Below, piece by piece: positions 39,262 through 50,952 of a stretch of DNA of 64,000 bases. Made by a program: the position numbers and the translations under genes. The DNA is taken from contig JAHTBO010000007.1 of NCBI GenBank assembly GCA_019166125.1, positions 61,870 to 125,869 on the forward strand, read 5' to 3'. The stretch is from Alcaligenaceae bacterium CGII-47. GTDB taxonomy: Bacteria; Pseudomonadota; Gammaproteobacteria; Burkholderiales; Burkholderiaceae_B. The stretch's first letter is position 1. Each line of letters starts with the position of its first letter. A model generated the notes under the pieces. It did no database searches, had not been told where the DNA came from, and was given only the letters and a program-made list of their open reading frames with translations.

Positions 39262-41487
39262 ATGGGGTTCTACGCGCACTCAACCCAGCGCGCGGACAAG
39301 GCTGACTGGCAACCGTTACACGAGCATCTGAACTCTGTAGGAAGACTGGCGGCCGAGTTCGCAGCAGCGTTCGGCGGGCAGGTCTTGGCGCAATCCGCTG
39401 GACAGTTACACGATCTTGGTAAGTACACCGAGTCCTTTCAGCAGCGGCTGGAAGGCAGGCATCCGAAGGTGGATCATGCCACTTGGGGCGCACGCATCTC
39501 TTTGGATCGGTACGGATCGCTCTTCGGGCATCTACTTGCCTACGGTATTGCTGGACACCATGCTGGACTGGCGAATGGCAAGGGCGGCTTATCACGCACG
39601 TCCCTACAAGATCGGCTGGAAAATACACTGCCTAAACTTCTGACGACCTGGCAAGAGGAGCTCTCGTTGCCGGATATGTCGGCGATGCAACTACCACTGG
39701 GCTTTCAACCACGCAGGGAACGCGGCGTGTTTCAGTTGAGCTTGCTGGCACGCATGCTCTTTTCTTGCCTAGTTGACGCGGACTTCATCGACACCGATGA
39801 GTTCTACCGCAAGATCGAAAATCGTCGATCACGGCACACAGAGAATTACCCAACCCTACAAGCATTACGCGAGCGCCTCGATAGCCGGTTGGCAACGTTT
39901 CATGCGGACAGCAGCATCAACAAACTACGTGCCGACATTCTGAATTACGTACGCAAACAGGCTGCACATGCACCCGGACTATTTTCGCTGACTGTTCCCA
40001 CCGGTGGGGGAAAGACACTGGCTTCTCTGGCTTTTGCGCTGGATCACGCGATAGCTCATGGTCTGCGCCGAGTGATCCTCGTCATCCCCTTCACCAGCGT
40101 CGTTGAGCAGACGGCGCAAGTCTTTCGAGATGCGTTTGGTGAACTGGGTGATGCCGCTGTGTTAGAGCACCACAGCGCTTTTTTTGACGATCTGAAATCC
40201 GCGCTAGAATCCAAGAACAAGCGCAAATTAGCAATGGAAAACTGGGATGCCCCCATCATTGTTACCACCGCTGTGCAGTTTTTCGAGAGCCTGTTCGCTG
40301 ATCGCCCCTCACGGTGTCGCAAGCTACACAATATCGCGGGCAGCGTGGTGATTTTGGATGAGGCGCAGACGCTACCGTTGAAGTTGTTGCGCCCCTGTGT
40401 CACGCTGCTTGACGAATTAGCACTGAACTATCGTACCAGCGTGGTGCTATGCACGGCGACCCAGCCGGCACTAAACGCTGAGGAGGGTTTCCTTGATGGG
40501 CTACAAGGTGTGCGCGAGCTAGCACCGGATCCAAGCAGTCTTTACCGGCAGCTTCGACGAGTGAACGTGCGGCATACAGGCGCATTGGATGACCAGGCGC
40601 TCGCCGAGCAGTTGAGAAAACATGAGCAGGTTCTGTGTATCGTCAACAATCGCCGTCACGCCCGTGCGCTATTTGAATCTATTGCGCAGCTGCCTGGGGC
40701 GCGTCATCTAACTACGCTCATGTGTGCCAAGCATCGCAGCGAGGTGTTGGCAGAAGTCCGTGAGCAGCTTAGAGCGGGACAGCCGTGTCGATTGGTCAGC
40801 ACCAGCCTAATCGAGGCCGGAGTGGATATCGATCTGCCAATCGTACTGCGCGCCGAAGCTGGCTTAGATTCGATCGCCCAAGCGGCGGGACGCTGCAACC
40901 GCGAGGGACGACGCACGCAGGAGGATAGCGAAGTACTGGTGTTTGCCACCGCTAATCCGGACTGGGCACCACCCACAGAGTTGATACAGTTTGCCCAGGC
41001 CTTTCGTACGGTTGAGCCACGCTATCGCAACGACTTGCTCGCTCCCGAAGCCATTCGTGCCTATTTTCATGAGCTTTACTGGCAAAAGGGCGCCAATGAG
41101 TTGGATGCGTATGACCTGCTCACTTTACTCAAAAGCTGCCGCGAGGATAGCTTGCCCTTCGAAACACTGGCAGAAAAGTTCCAACTGATTGAAACTAAAT
41201 TGCGGCCAGTGATTGTGCCCTGGGACACGAGCGCTGAAGACGCATTGCACCGCTTGGAATTTGCCCAAGGTTGCGGGGCAATCGCCCGAGACTTGCAGCC
41301 CTATATCGTGCAGCTACCCGTGCAGGCTTATGAAGCCTTGTCCAAGGCGCATGCCATTCAGGCTGTGATGCCCGATCGCTACGGCGAGCAGTTTTTGCAA
41401 CTGGTTAACCCTCGCATGTACGACGAGCGTTTCGGGTTGCATTGGGATAACCCGCAGTTTATTGAGGCTGGCAGCCTCGTGGTTTGA
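39262..41487 (+). CDS. cas3: CRISPR-associated nuclease/helicase Cas3 (type I-C)
   Basis: A 741-residue HD nuclease-helicase that is recruited by Cascade and degrades target DNA. The start at 39262 is chosen for its GGAGGAGAGCC site; two earlier in-frame starts (39184, 39214) lack one. The N-terminal HD domain has GQLHDLGKYTESF (His50, Asp51) and GIAGHHAGLANG. Helicase motifs: I VPTGGGKTLASLAFAL near 245, II VVILDEAQTLP near 362, III VVLCTATQPAL, V STSLIEAGVDIDLP, VI QAAGRCNREGR. All catalytic motifs look intact. First gene of the cas operon. Confidence 0.96.
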   Translation: MGFYAHSTQRADKADWQPLHEHLNSVGRLAAEFAAAFGGQVLAQSAGQLHDLGKYTESFQQRLEGRHPKVDHATWGARISLDRYGSLFGHLLAYGIAGHHAGLANGKGGLSRTSLQDRLENTLPKLLTTWQEELSLPDMSAMQLPLGFQPRRERGVFQLSLLARMLFSCLVDADFIDTDEFYRKIENRRSRHTENYPTLQALRERLDSRLATFHADSSINKLRADILNYVRKQAAHAPGLFSLTVPTGGGKTLASLAFALDHAIAHGLRRVILVIPFTSVVEQTAQVFRDAFGELGDAAVLEHHSAFFDDLKSALESKNKRKLAMENWDAPIIVTTAVQFFESLFADRPSRCRKLHNIAGSVVILDEAQTLPLKLLRPCVTLLDELALNYRTSVVLCTATQPALNAEEGFLDGLQGVRELAPDPSSLYRQLRRVNVRHTGALDDQALAEQLRKHEQVLCIVNNRRHARALFESIAQLPGARHLTTLMCAKHRSEVLAEVREQLRAGQPCRLVSTSLIEAGVDIDLPIVLRAEAGLDSIAQAAGRCNREGRRTQEDSEVLVFATANPDWAPPTELIQFAQAFRTVEPRYRNDLLAPEAIRAYFHELYWQKGANELDAYDLLTLLKSCREDSLPFETLAEKFQLIETKLRPVIVPWDTSAEDALHRLEFAQGCGAIARDLQPYIVQLPVQAYEALSKAHAIQAVMPDRYGEQFLQLVNPRMYDERFGLHWDNPQFIEAGSLVV

Positions 41488-41528
41488 TCTGTTGTCTTAC
41501 GTAAAGGGACGAGCATGGAACGCGATGA

Positions 41529-44019
<2,491 letters not shown>

Positions 44020-44023
<4 letters not shown>

Positions 44024-44889
44024 GCACTATTACCAACCGTTATGAGTTTGTGTATCTGTTTGATGTCACGAATGGCAACCCCAATGGCGACCCAGATGCC
44101 GGCAACTTGCCGCGGTTGGATCCAGAAACCAATCAGGGCTTGGTTACCGATGTCGCTCTCAAACGCAAGATCCGCAATTACGCTGCGCTAGAGAAGGAGG
44201 GTGAACCCGGCTATGCGATCTACATGCAGGAAAAGTCAGTACTAAACAACCAGCACAAACAAGCTTATGCGGCGCTAGGTATCGAACACGAGGCTAAGAA
44301 GTTGCCCAAGGACGAAGCCAAAGCGCGCGAGCTTACCGCGTGGATGTGCCAAAACTTCTTTGATGTGCGCACCTTCGGCGCAGTGATGACCACAGAGGTC
44401 AATGCAGGCCAAGTTCGTGGCCCCGTGCAGATCGCGTTTGCTAGCTCAATCGATCCCGTCGTACCCATGGAGATATCCATCACGCGCGTTGCGGTAACTA
44501 ATGAAAGAGATTTAGAAAAAGAACGGACGATGGGACGCAAGCACATTATTCCCTACGGCTTGTACCGCGCACATGGTTTCATCTCTGCCAAGCTAGCTGA
44601 GCGCACTGGCTTCTCCGACGAGGACTTGGCATTACTGTGGCGCGCACTAAGCAATTTGTTCGAGCACGATCGATCTGCGGCGCGCGGCGAAATGGCCGCA
44701 CGCAAGTTAATCGTATTCAAGCACGACCATCCTATGGGCAACGCTCCAGCTCATGTACTGTTCGAGAAAGTGAAAATCGAACGCACCGATGGAGAAGTCG
44801 ATACGCCTGCTCGGGGCTTTGCTGACTACCGCATCAGCATTGAGCGGGAATCTCTGCCGGCAGGCGTTGCTCTGATAGACATGTTTTGA
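44020..44889 (+). CDS. cas7c: Type I-C Cascade backbone subunit Cas7c (Csd2)
   Basis: A 289-residue RAMP protein that polymerises along the cr[23 protein letters not shown] at the N-terminus, [20 protein letters not shown], then [21 protein letters not shown] and [19 protein letters not shown] are diagnostic of Csd2. It is coupled to cas8c by ATGA overlap and followed 21 bases later by cas4. Confidence 0.96.
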
Positions 44890-44910
44890 CCTTCACCGGA
44901 GAGCGTAATC

Positions 44911-45537
44911 ATGGATGACGAATACCTAGTCCCTATTTCTGCTCTCCAGCACTACCTGTACTGTCCACGCCAGTGCGCACTAATTCATATTGAGCAGCAA
45001 TGGACAGAAAACCGCCAAACTGCTGAGGGCCGATTGCTGCACAAGCGCGCAGATCAGCCACAATCGGAGCGACGTAAGGGTGTTCGCGTGGTCACGGCGA
45101 TGCCTTTAGTCGATCTACCACTTGGCATCACGGGGGTAGCCGACGTGGTGGAGTTCTACCCGGAAAGCGGTGTCGAACGGGCATTCCCTGTGGAGTACAA
45201 ACGCGGTCGACCCAAGGCCCACCACGCGGATGAAGTTCAACTGTGCGCGCAGGCACTGTGCCTGGAGACCATGTTGGGGCAGCCTGTTACATCAGGGGCG
45301 CTGTTTTACGGCCAGACACGTAGACGCAACGACATCGCTTTCAGTGATGAGCTACGCGCGCTTACCAGCCAAACGATCGAGGCCACTCGTCGAATGATTC
45401 TTTCGGCAAAAACGCCGTTGGCGGATTACGAGCCAAAGCGCTGCGATGGCTGTTCACTCATCGATTTGTGTCAACCACGGCTGCTAAATCGATCTCGCAG
45501 CGTCGAGCACTGGTTGCAAAGCCAGTTGGAGGATTAA
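44911..45537 (+). CDS. cas4: CRISPR adaptation exonuclease Cas4
   Basis: A 208-residue RecB-like nuclease that trims prespacers and selects the PAM end. It has an N-terminal cysteine pair in YLYCPRQCALIHIE, the nuclease core GVADVVEF...FPVEYKRGRPK, and the C-terminal iron-sulfur cysteines CDGCSLIDLCQP. CRISPR Cas4 typically has these four cysteines. Its stop abuts the cas1 start. Confidence 0.95.
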   Translation: MDDEYLVPISALQHYLYCPRQCALIHIEQQWTENRQTAEGRLLHKRADQPQSERRKGVRVVTAMPLVDLPLGITGVADVVEFYPESGVERAFPVEYKRGRPKAHHADEVQLCAQALCLETMLGQPVTSGALFYGQTRRRNDIAFSDELRALTSQTIEATRRMILSAKTPLADYEPKRCDGCSLIDLCQPRLLNRSRSVEHWLQSQLED

Positions 45538-46572
45538 ATGCGTCGCCAGCTCAATACGCTCTACATCACTACCGAAGGTGCTTGGCTACGAAAAGACGGT
45601 GCCAACATCGTCATGGAAGTCGAAAAAGAAGTTCGGGCCCGCCTACCCGTCCACATGCTAGAGAGCCTCGTGTGCATCGGCCGTGTCGCCGTATCTCCCC
45701 AATTGCTGGGCTTTTGCTCGGAGCAAGGCATCAGCATTTGCCACCTTACGGCCAACGGAAAGTTTCTGGCGCGCGTGGAGGGGCCTGTCTCAGGCAACGT
45801 ATTACTACGTCGTGAACAATACCGTCGTAGTGACGACCCCGTCGGCTGTGCCAACGTGGTTCGTCCTCTGCTGGCCGGAAAAATCCACAACCAACGAGCT
45901 GTGCTCGCACGGGGCTGGCGGGATCACGGCGATAAGCTGACAGATGTAGTCGCATTCCAGCACGCCCTCAATCGACTCAAACGTATCCCCCAACGACTAC
46001 TACTTGAAACCGACGTGGATGTGCTACGCGGATTAGAAGGTGAAGCCGCGCAATCGTACTTCGGCGTATTCGACCAGTTAATTCGGGCCAATGCACCTAC
46101 GCTGCGTTTTGGTGGACGCAACCGAAGGCCACCGCTCGACCCATTCAACGCGCTGCTTTCATTTCTTTACACGTTGCTGACACACGACTGTCGCTCCGCA
46201 CTCGAAACCGTCGGCCTGGATCCTGCGGTCGGTTTCCTGCATCGTGACCGCCCTGGCCGCCCAAGCCTTGCGCTGGATCTGGCTGAGGAATTTCGGCCCC
46301 TGCTCGGAGAGCGTCTCGCACTGTCGCTGATCAACCGCAAGCAACTCAACAAGGGCGATTTCCATCGTATGGAGAATGGTGCAGTGCTGCTGAAAGACGG
46401 TTCTCGTAAAACTGTCTTGATCGCTTATCAGGAACGCAAGCGGGAGGAGCTGCAGCATATCTTTCTCGGTGAAAAAGTTGCAATTGGCCTGCTGCCCTAC
46501 CTGCAAGCACAACTGTTAGCGCGACATCTTCGCGGCGACCTCGACACTTACCCTCCATTTTTGTGGAAATGA
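45538..46572 (+). CDS. cas1: CRISPR integrase Cas1 (type I-C)
   Basis: A 344-residue Cas1, the spacer integrase. The N-terminal beta domain begins MRRQLNTLYITTEGAWLRKD; the metal-site Glu lies in LRGLEGEAAQSYFGVFDQL, and the His and Asp in DPAVGFLHRDRPGRPSLALDL. It starts at the base after the cas4 stop. Confidence 0.96.
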   Translation: MRRQLNTLYITTEGAWLRKDGANIVMEVEKEVRARLPVHMLESLVCIGRVAVSPQLLGFCSEQGISICHLTANGKFLARVEGPVSGNVLLRREQYRRSDDPVGCANVVRPLLAGKIHNQRAVLARGWRDHGDKLTDVVAFQHALNRLKRIPQRLLLETDVDVLRGLEGEAAQSYFGVFDQLIRANAPTLRFGGRNRRPPLDPFNALLSFLYTLLTHDCRSALETVGLDPAVGFLHRDRPGRPSLALDLAEEFRPLLGERLALSLINRKQLNKGDFHRMENGAVLLKDGSRKTVLIAYQERKREELQHIFLGEKVAIGLLPYLQAQLLARHLRGDLDTYPPFLWK

Positions 46573-46581
46573 GGCCGTATC

Positions 46582-46872
46582 ATGCTTATTCTTATTACTT
46601 ACGATGTCAGTGTAGTCAGCCCGGGAGGCGTCAAGCGCTTGCGGCGCATCGCCAAGGTTTGTCGAGACTTTGGTCAACGTGTTCAATTCTCGGTGTTTGA
46701 GCTTGAAGTGGATACGGCACGCTGGGTCGAGATTAGGCAGCGGCTCATCGACCTGATGAACCCCGACGTCGACAGCCTTCGCTTCTATTATCTCGGATTG
46801 AAATGGCAAGGCAAGGTGGAACACATCGGTGCAAAGCCGGCACTTAACCTTAATGGCCCATTAATCTTTTGA
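46582..46872 (+). CDS. cas2: CRISPR adaptation protein Cas2
   Basis: A 96-residue ferredoxin-fold protein that dimerises and bridges two Cas1 dimers. MLILITYDVSVVSPGG holds the beta-1 Asp, then RRIAKVCRDFGQRVQFSVFE is the signature helix-strand. Last cas gene, nine bases after cas1; the array leader begins right after it. Confidence 0.96.
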   Translation: MLILITYDVSVVSPGGVKRLRRIAKVCRDFGQRVQFSVFELEVDTARWVEIRQRLIDLMNPDVDSLRFYYLGLKWQGKVEHIGAKPALNLNGPLIF

Positions 46873-47053
46873 ATTTTTGCGAACCCAGAGCGACCGATAT
46901 AAGCTCAGTCGGTTCGCGCCCCTGGCGACCCTATGCTCTGCCTTCCTCCACTCCGGAGAGACATGATGGAAAGGTAGTATTCACTTTCAATCAGAGTGGC
47001 TTCGCAGAATCCTTAATTTTTTTATAGATATCTCAAGCGGTTAAAATTACGGG
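46873..47053 (+). promoter_or_regulatory. CRISPR leader
   Basis: The 181 bases between cas2 and the first repeat. The part next to the array is AT-rich (a T-run and TTATAGATATC near 47020-47030), fitting a promoter for the pre-crRNA. Near cas2 an inverted repeat GCGAACC (46879-46885) and GGTTCGC (46911-46917) could be the cas-operon terminator. New spacers should enter at the leader side, so spacer 1 (47086) is the youngest. Confidence 0.75.
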
Positions 47054-49074
47054 GTCGCGCTCCTCGTGAGCGCGTGGATTGAAACATGTATCGCGAAAAC
47101 GGCAAGTTTGTGGTGGAAGTCGCGCTCCTCGTGAGCGCGTGGATTGAAACGACTGGATTGTGGCGAACACTGATTGGCGCCAAGGTCGCGCTCCTCGTGA
47201 GCGCGTGGATTGAAACAGGGTCTTGTGCTCGAACGCTGTGAGCTCGTCCATGTCGCGCTCCTCGTGAGCGCGTGGATTGAAACCTTTACTCCACCTAGGC
47301 CGTTGTTTGGCTATGCCGTCGCGCTCCTCGTGAGCGCGTGGATTGAAACCGGTCAGGAAGTCGGACTTGGCGATGTAGCCGAAGTCGCGCTCCTCGTGAG
47401 CGCGTGGATTGAAACAGCCACGAGACCGTAACCGTCTACCGGGTGCTCGTCGCGCTCCTCGTGAGCGCGTGGATTGAAACCTCTCTGGCAAATACACCAC
47501 GCCAAAGCTCAAGGGTCGCGCTCCTCGTGAGCGCGTGGATTGAAACATGCCAGTGCGCACCCGAGCGAAGCACTGGATGACGTCGCGCTCCTCGTGAGCG
47601 CGTGGATTGAAACCGCAGCATTGGCGACATGACCAAGCGCCAGCGAGAGGTCGCGCTCCTCGTGAGCGCGTGGATTGAAACGCCTTCCTCGTTTAACCGG
47701 AACGTGCCGCGAGCGTCGCGCTCCTCGTGAGCGCGTGGATTGAAACCTGATAAAAACAGGCTAATCACACAACCGCCCCGTCGCGCTCCTCGTGAGCGCG
47801 TGGATTGAAACGCTATCGCTAGTGCAGGCTATAAACCAGATAGCAGAGTCGCGCTCCTCGTGAGCGCGTGGATTGAAACCGCAGCATTGGCGACATGACC
47901 AAGCGCCAGCGAGAGGTCGCGCTCCTCGTGAGCGCGTGGATTGAAACGCCTTCCTCGTTTAACCGGAACGTGCCGCGAGCGTCGCGCTCCTCGTGAGCGC
48001 GTGGATTGAAACCTGATAAAAACAGGCGAATCACACAACCGCCCCGTCGCGCTCCTCGTGAGCGCGTGGATTGAAACGCTATCGCTAGTGCAGGCTATAA
48101 ACCAGATAGCAGAGTCGCGCTCCTCGTGAGCGCGTGGATTGAAACTTGTTCGCCACCTTGGATGGCGGCAGGTCGCCCTGGTCGCGCTCCTCGTGAGCGC
48201 GTGGATTGAAACTTCCCCGACACGATCAAGGACTGGGTCATCGATGGTCGCGCTCCTCGTGAGCGCGTGGATTGAAACGACATTTAAAAGATGGTGAGTG
48301 GATCGGATGACCATCGTCGCGCTCCTCGTGAGCGCGTGGATTGAAACGACTGCCGCCCGTCATGCGCCAGATCGAGTCCAGGTCGCGCTCCTCGTGAGCG
48401 CGTGGATTGAAACATCCATTCGACGATCTTCGAGAACCCGTCAATCGTCGCGCTCCTCGTGAGCGCGTGGATTGAAACAAGGTCAACGAGGCGGGCTCTA
48501 GCGACATGCTGCGGTCGCGCTCCTCGTGAGCGCGTGGATTGAAACATCGTGCCCTCGTCGCTCACGTTATATAGTTGTGGTCGCGCTCCTCGTGAGCGCG
48601 TGGATTGAAACGCGTCATCAGCCGCCCAAGCCGTCCCCAGGCGCGTGTCGCGCTCCTCGTGAGCGCGTGGATTGAAACCTGACCGCTCAAGGCGTCATCG
48701 TCCCCGACACGGGTCGCGCTCCTCGTGAGCGCGTGGATTGAAACACTAAAAAGGATGGTACGCTGCGAACGATTAACGGTCGCGCTCCTCGTGAGCGCGT
48801 GGATTGAAACATCCGCGTCGCCTTTTTCTGGTAGGACGTTATACGTCGCGCTCCTCGTGAGCGCGTGGATTGAAACTCTGGCAATACGTTATACAATCCA
48901 TCCAAAAGCGTCGCGCTCCTCGTGAGCGCGTGGATTGAAACTGCTCTAGCCCTGTACCCCAATTGCTATCCTTGCCGTCGCGCTCCTCGTGAGCGCGTGG
49001 ATTGAAACAGTCTCTACGTAACGGAGCAGCCTAGGCATAGTCGTCGCGCTCCTCGTGAGCGCGTGGATTGAAAC
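47054..49074 (+). CRISPR. Type I-C CRISPR array, 31 repeats and 30 spacers
   Basis: The 32-base repeat starts GTCGCGCTCC and ends GTGGATTGAAAC; its centre forms a stem GCGCTC/GAGCGC with loop CTCGT, and ATTGAAAC supplies the crRNA 5' handle. I located 31 copies by reading, at 47054, 47119, 47185, 47252 and so on to 49043; all look identical, including the last. Spacers are 33-37 bases. Several spacers read as open codons typical of phage genes. Spacers 9-12 and 13-16 are a duplicated block. The last repeat is not degenerate, which suggests either a young array or loss of older distal spacers. Confidence 0.98.
47614..48145 (+). repeat. Tandem duplication of four spacer-repeat units in the array
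   Basis: 47614-47879 and 47880-48145 are two 266-base copies each holding four spacers and four repeats. Spacers 9, 10, 12 equal 13, 14, 16; spacer 11 and 15 differ by one base (T at 47762, G at 48028). This fits unequal recombination between repeats followed by one mutation. Confidence 0.95.
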
Positions 49075-49388
49075 GTCACGCTCCCATATCTGCCGTGCAG
49101 TATTTTGCCAAACAACAATTGAACGGTTTTCTGGTGCTTAAGACCGTTAGTGAATCGCCCCGGGGGGATTCGCTGTTTGTCGGGCTGGTGGCCCGGGCGG
49201 CGAAGGCTGAGAATGTGCGACAGGCTGACATGATCTTGAGACTGGCGCTCAAGGCCCAGGCGCAATGCGCCAATACACTGTAGGCATTAGGCGACCTGAA
49301 GCAACCGAGGGTGGTGACCTTCGTGCGAGATGATTCTGACAGATATATACAGGGCTTACAATCAAAGGACATCAACAATAATTATGAA
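49075..49388 (+). pseudogene. Remnant of a mobile-element-type small protein gene, interrupted by TAG
   Basis: Beginning right after the last repeat, an open frame reads SAVQYFAKQQLNGFLVLKTV and further QADMILRLALKAQAQCANTL, stops at TAG (49281-49283), then continues in the same frame ALGDLKQPRVVTFVRDD. The LRLALKAQ-QC-TL-L-LK-P pattern resembles C-terminal parts of uncharacterised proteins common near prophage and plasmid genes (from memory). No start codon of its own is visible outside the repeat, so it is 5'-truncated at the array edge and has one nonsense change. Confidence 0.6.
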
Positions 49389-49400
49389 ATTGGAGGGGCT

Positions 49401-49886
49401 ATGGGGCTACTAGACTTCGTCGGCCGGAAGGTGGATGAGATGGCAGATCAAAACGCTGATCATCGTATACGAGAACTAGGGCTTGATGTGTCAAAAATAC
49501 CAGAAAATGTGCGCCTGGCTGCCAAGAGTGGCTGGTTAAATATTCAGCAGGGTTATTGTCATACAACTGGCGAAAAGCCTTTTAACATCGCAGAATGCAC
49601 GTTGATAAAGCTGTCCTTCATCTATTTTGACGCGTGCATATCAGGTAAACAAGAAATTCGCCAAAAAATCGCTTTGATAGTCCCGCTGGTTGAGGGTCCA
49701 AGGACAGGAAGAATCCGTGGAGGTGTATCTGGTTTGGCGGCCGATATCGTCCGCAACGGTATGGAATCCTTGGTTACTTCCGAGCAGCCCGCCCCAGTGG
49801 AGGTTAAGACAAACCAAAAAGACGCGGGCGCTATGGCGGATTGGGGCGCATATGACCGGCCCGCCGTGCAGCGGCACCGACATTGA
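49401..49886 (+). CDS. Hypothetical protein
   Basis: A 161-residue soluble protein with no family I recognise. The start MGLLDFVGRKVDEMADQNAD follows GGAGGGGCT. The middle holds a helical stretch (AECTLIKLSFIYFDACISGK) and a Gly/Arg-rich segment (GPRTGRIRGGVSG); the C-terminus DWGAYDRPAVQRHRH looks unstructured and could be a read-through of a frameshift. AT-richer than core genes. It lies in the decayed stretch between the CRISPR array and tRNA-Arg, so it may be a fragment. Confidence 0.5.
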   Translation: MGLLDFVGRKVDEMADQNADHRIRELGLDVSKIPENVRLAAKSGWLNIQQGYCHTTGEKPFNIAECTLIKLSFIYFDACISGKQEIRQKIALIVPLVEGPRTGRIRGGVSGLAADIVRNGMESLVTSEQPAPVEVKTNQKDAGAMADWGAYDRPAVQRHRH

Positions 49887-49961
49887 CAGGCGCCGCAGTA
49901 CTGGCTCGCAAAATTGTGGCAGGCATACAATCAAAACACGGCGAACAGACTACGGTGCATC

Positions 49962-50168
49962 ATGAGCACAGAGTGGACGCCCGAGCGGCGTGCCAAGCGG
50001 GCGGCGGACATCCGGCAGGTTGCCCCATGGACCCGCAGCACCGGCCCCACGTCTTCAGGAGGCAAGGCGATATGCGCCTGTAATGCTTTGAAGCATGGGA
50101 TGCGCAGCAGGGAAGCTCAGGTGCTGAAGCAGGCTGTGGCGGCACTGATTGTCGGAGCCGGGAAATGA
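49962..50168 (+). CDS. Small mobile-element-type protein of unknown function
   Basis: A 68-residue frame, MSTEWTPERRAKRAADIRQV, then PWTRSTGPTSSGGKAICACN and ALKHGMRSREAQVL. The pattern S-TGP-T--GK----NALKHG-RS recurs in very short uncharacterised proteins encoded in prophages and genomic islands; no function is known to me. An overlapping ATG (50165) opens a 29-codon frame MTEGFPPDNPYYPGK that ends at 50254 and may be a frameshifted remnant of the next gene of the same element. Confidence 0.5.
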   Translation: MSTEWTPERRAKRAADIRQVAPWTRSTGPTSSGGKAICACNALKHGMRSREAQVLKQAVAALIVGAGK

Positions 50169-50364
50169 CAGAAGGATTTCCACCAGACAACCCGTACTAC
50201 CCTGGGAAGCGTGTCGCACGCGTCTTGCCGAGTCGTTGTTGGATGTCGTCATAGATTGCCCCTGGAGCCCCCATATTATGCCGCTGGTGACCATGCTGCC
50301 CGGCAGTTGCACACATCAATCGCGCCTATCATATTTTGTAGCCACAAGGCAGGAGGAGGACGAC

Positions 50365-50769
50365 ATGATTAGGTGGCTTCTATGTGCTGCAGCCATTGCT
50401 GCTGCCAGCGTGGCCCATGCGGATACAGTGCCGACAGAGGGGGTACTATATGCCGAAGGTGGAAGATTTGTGTTCGGGCAGACTAGCCAAGCCCGACGGG
50501 ACCAGTATCTACTTGACACGAAAACTGGTCAGTTGTAGGTTGTGGCATGCATAAAGACTGACGAGAAGAAAGACAAGAAAGCGGCACCCAGCATCAGTGA
50601 TTGCCTCCAATCAGCACTGGAGCCGTTCCCCTTTGTCAATGGCCATCGCCGCAACCCTGACCAAGACGCCAAGGCAGGCGGAAACCATGCCTTCAGCCGC
50701 ACCTGCCGGATCGTTGTCCAAGGGCGTCATGTGGTGCCCTGCGTGGGGTTCAAAACAAACATCATATAA
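50365..50769 (+). pseudogene. Secreted small protein gene broken by an in-frame TAG
   Basis: After GGAGGAGGACGAC, MIRWLLCAAAIAAASVAHAD is a clear Sec signal peptide; the mature part reads EGGRFVFGQTSQARRDQYLL then DTKTGQL. A TAG at 50536-50538 sits where related proteins read DTKTGQLW, so TGG to TAG is likely. The same frame continues CIKTDEKKDKKAAPSISDCL and LEPFPFVNG, after which another frame (TLTKTPRQAE) looks more natural, suggesting an added frameshift near 50640. Function unknown. Confidence 0.6.
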
Positions 50770-50802
50770 AATCATTATGAATCATGAACATATAGAATAT
50801 GA

Positions 50803-50877
50803 TGGCGTCTCCTGCAGGAATCGAACCTGCAATCTTCCCTTAGGAGGGGAAAGTTATATCCATTTAACTAAGGAGAC
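50803..50877 (-). tRNA. tRNA-Arg (anticodon CCT)
   Basis: A 75-base cloverleaf on the minus strand. The acceptor GTCTCCT pairs with AGGAGAC, the D arm is GTTA...TAAC, the anticodon stem TTCCC/GGGAA encloses loop CTCCTAA with anticodon CCT, and the T arm is GCAGG-TTCGAAT-CCTGC. Discriminator G and an encoded CCA complete it (3' end at 50803). Its 3' end faces the remnant-rich accessory region, a common integration arrangement. Confidence 0.95.
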
Positions 50878-50885
50878 GGCCCGAC

Positions 50886-50891
50886 ATTATA
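50886..50891 (-). promoter_or_regulatory. -10 box for tRNA-Arg
   Basis: TATAAT on the minus strand, eight bases before the mature tRNA 5' end. No convincing -35 at 17 bases. Confidence 0.5.
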
Positions 50892-50952
50892 GAGGAATGA
50901 ATACCCATGCCACCCCGCGTACAATGACGCAACCCATCGCATCACGCCGTCC

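Noticed and set aside
47033..49074. Several open frames through the CRISPR array with repeated peptides such as FNPRAHEERD and SIHALTRSAT
   Set aside because: They are translations of the CRISPR repeat in different frames, a well-known source of false gene calls; no ribosome sites or real domains.
49281..50538. Amber recoding (TAG read as an amino acid)
   Set aside because: Only two cases, both in decayed accessory genes; many core genes in the window end normally with TAG, and frameshift signs accompany one case.
49075..50800. Prophage
   Set aside because: No capsid, tail, terminase or integrase genes; only short remnants.
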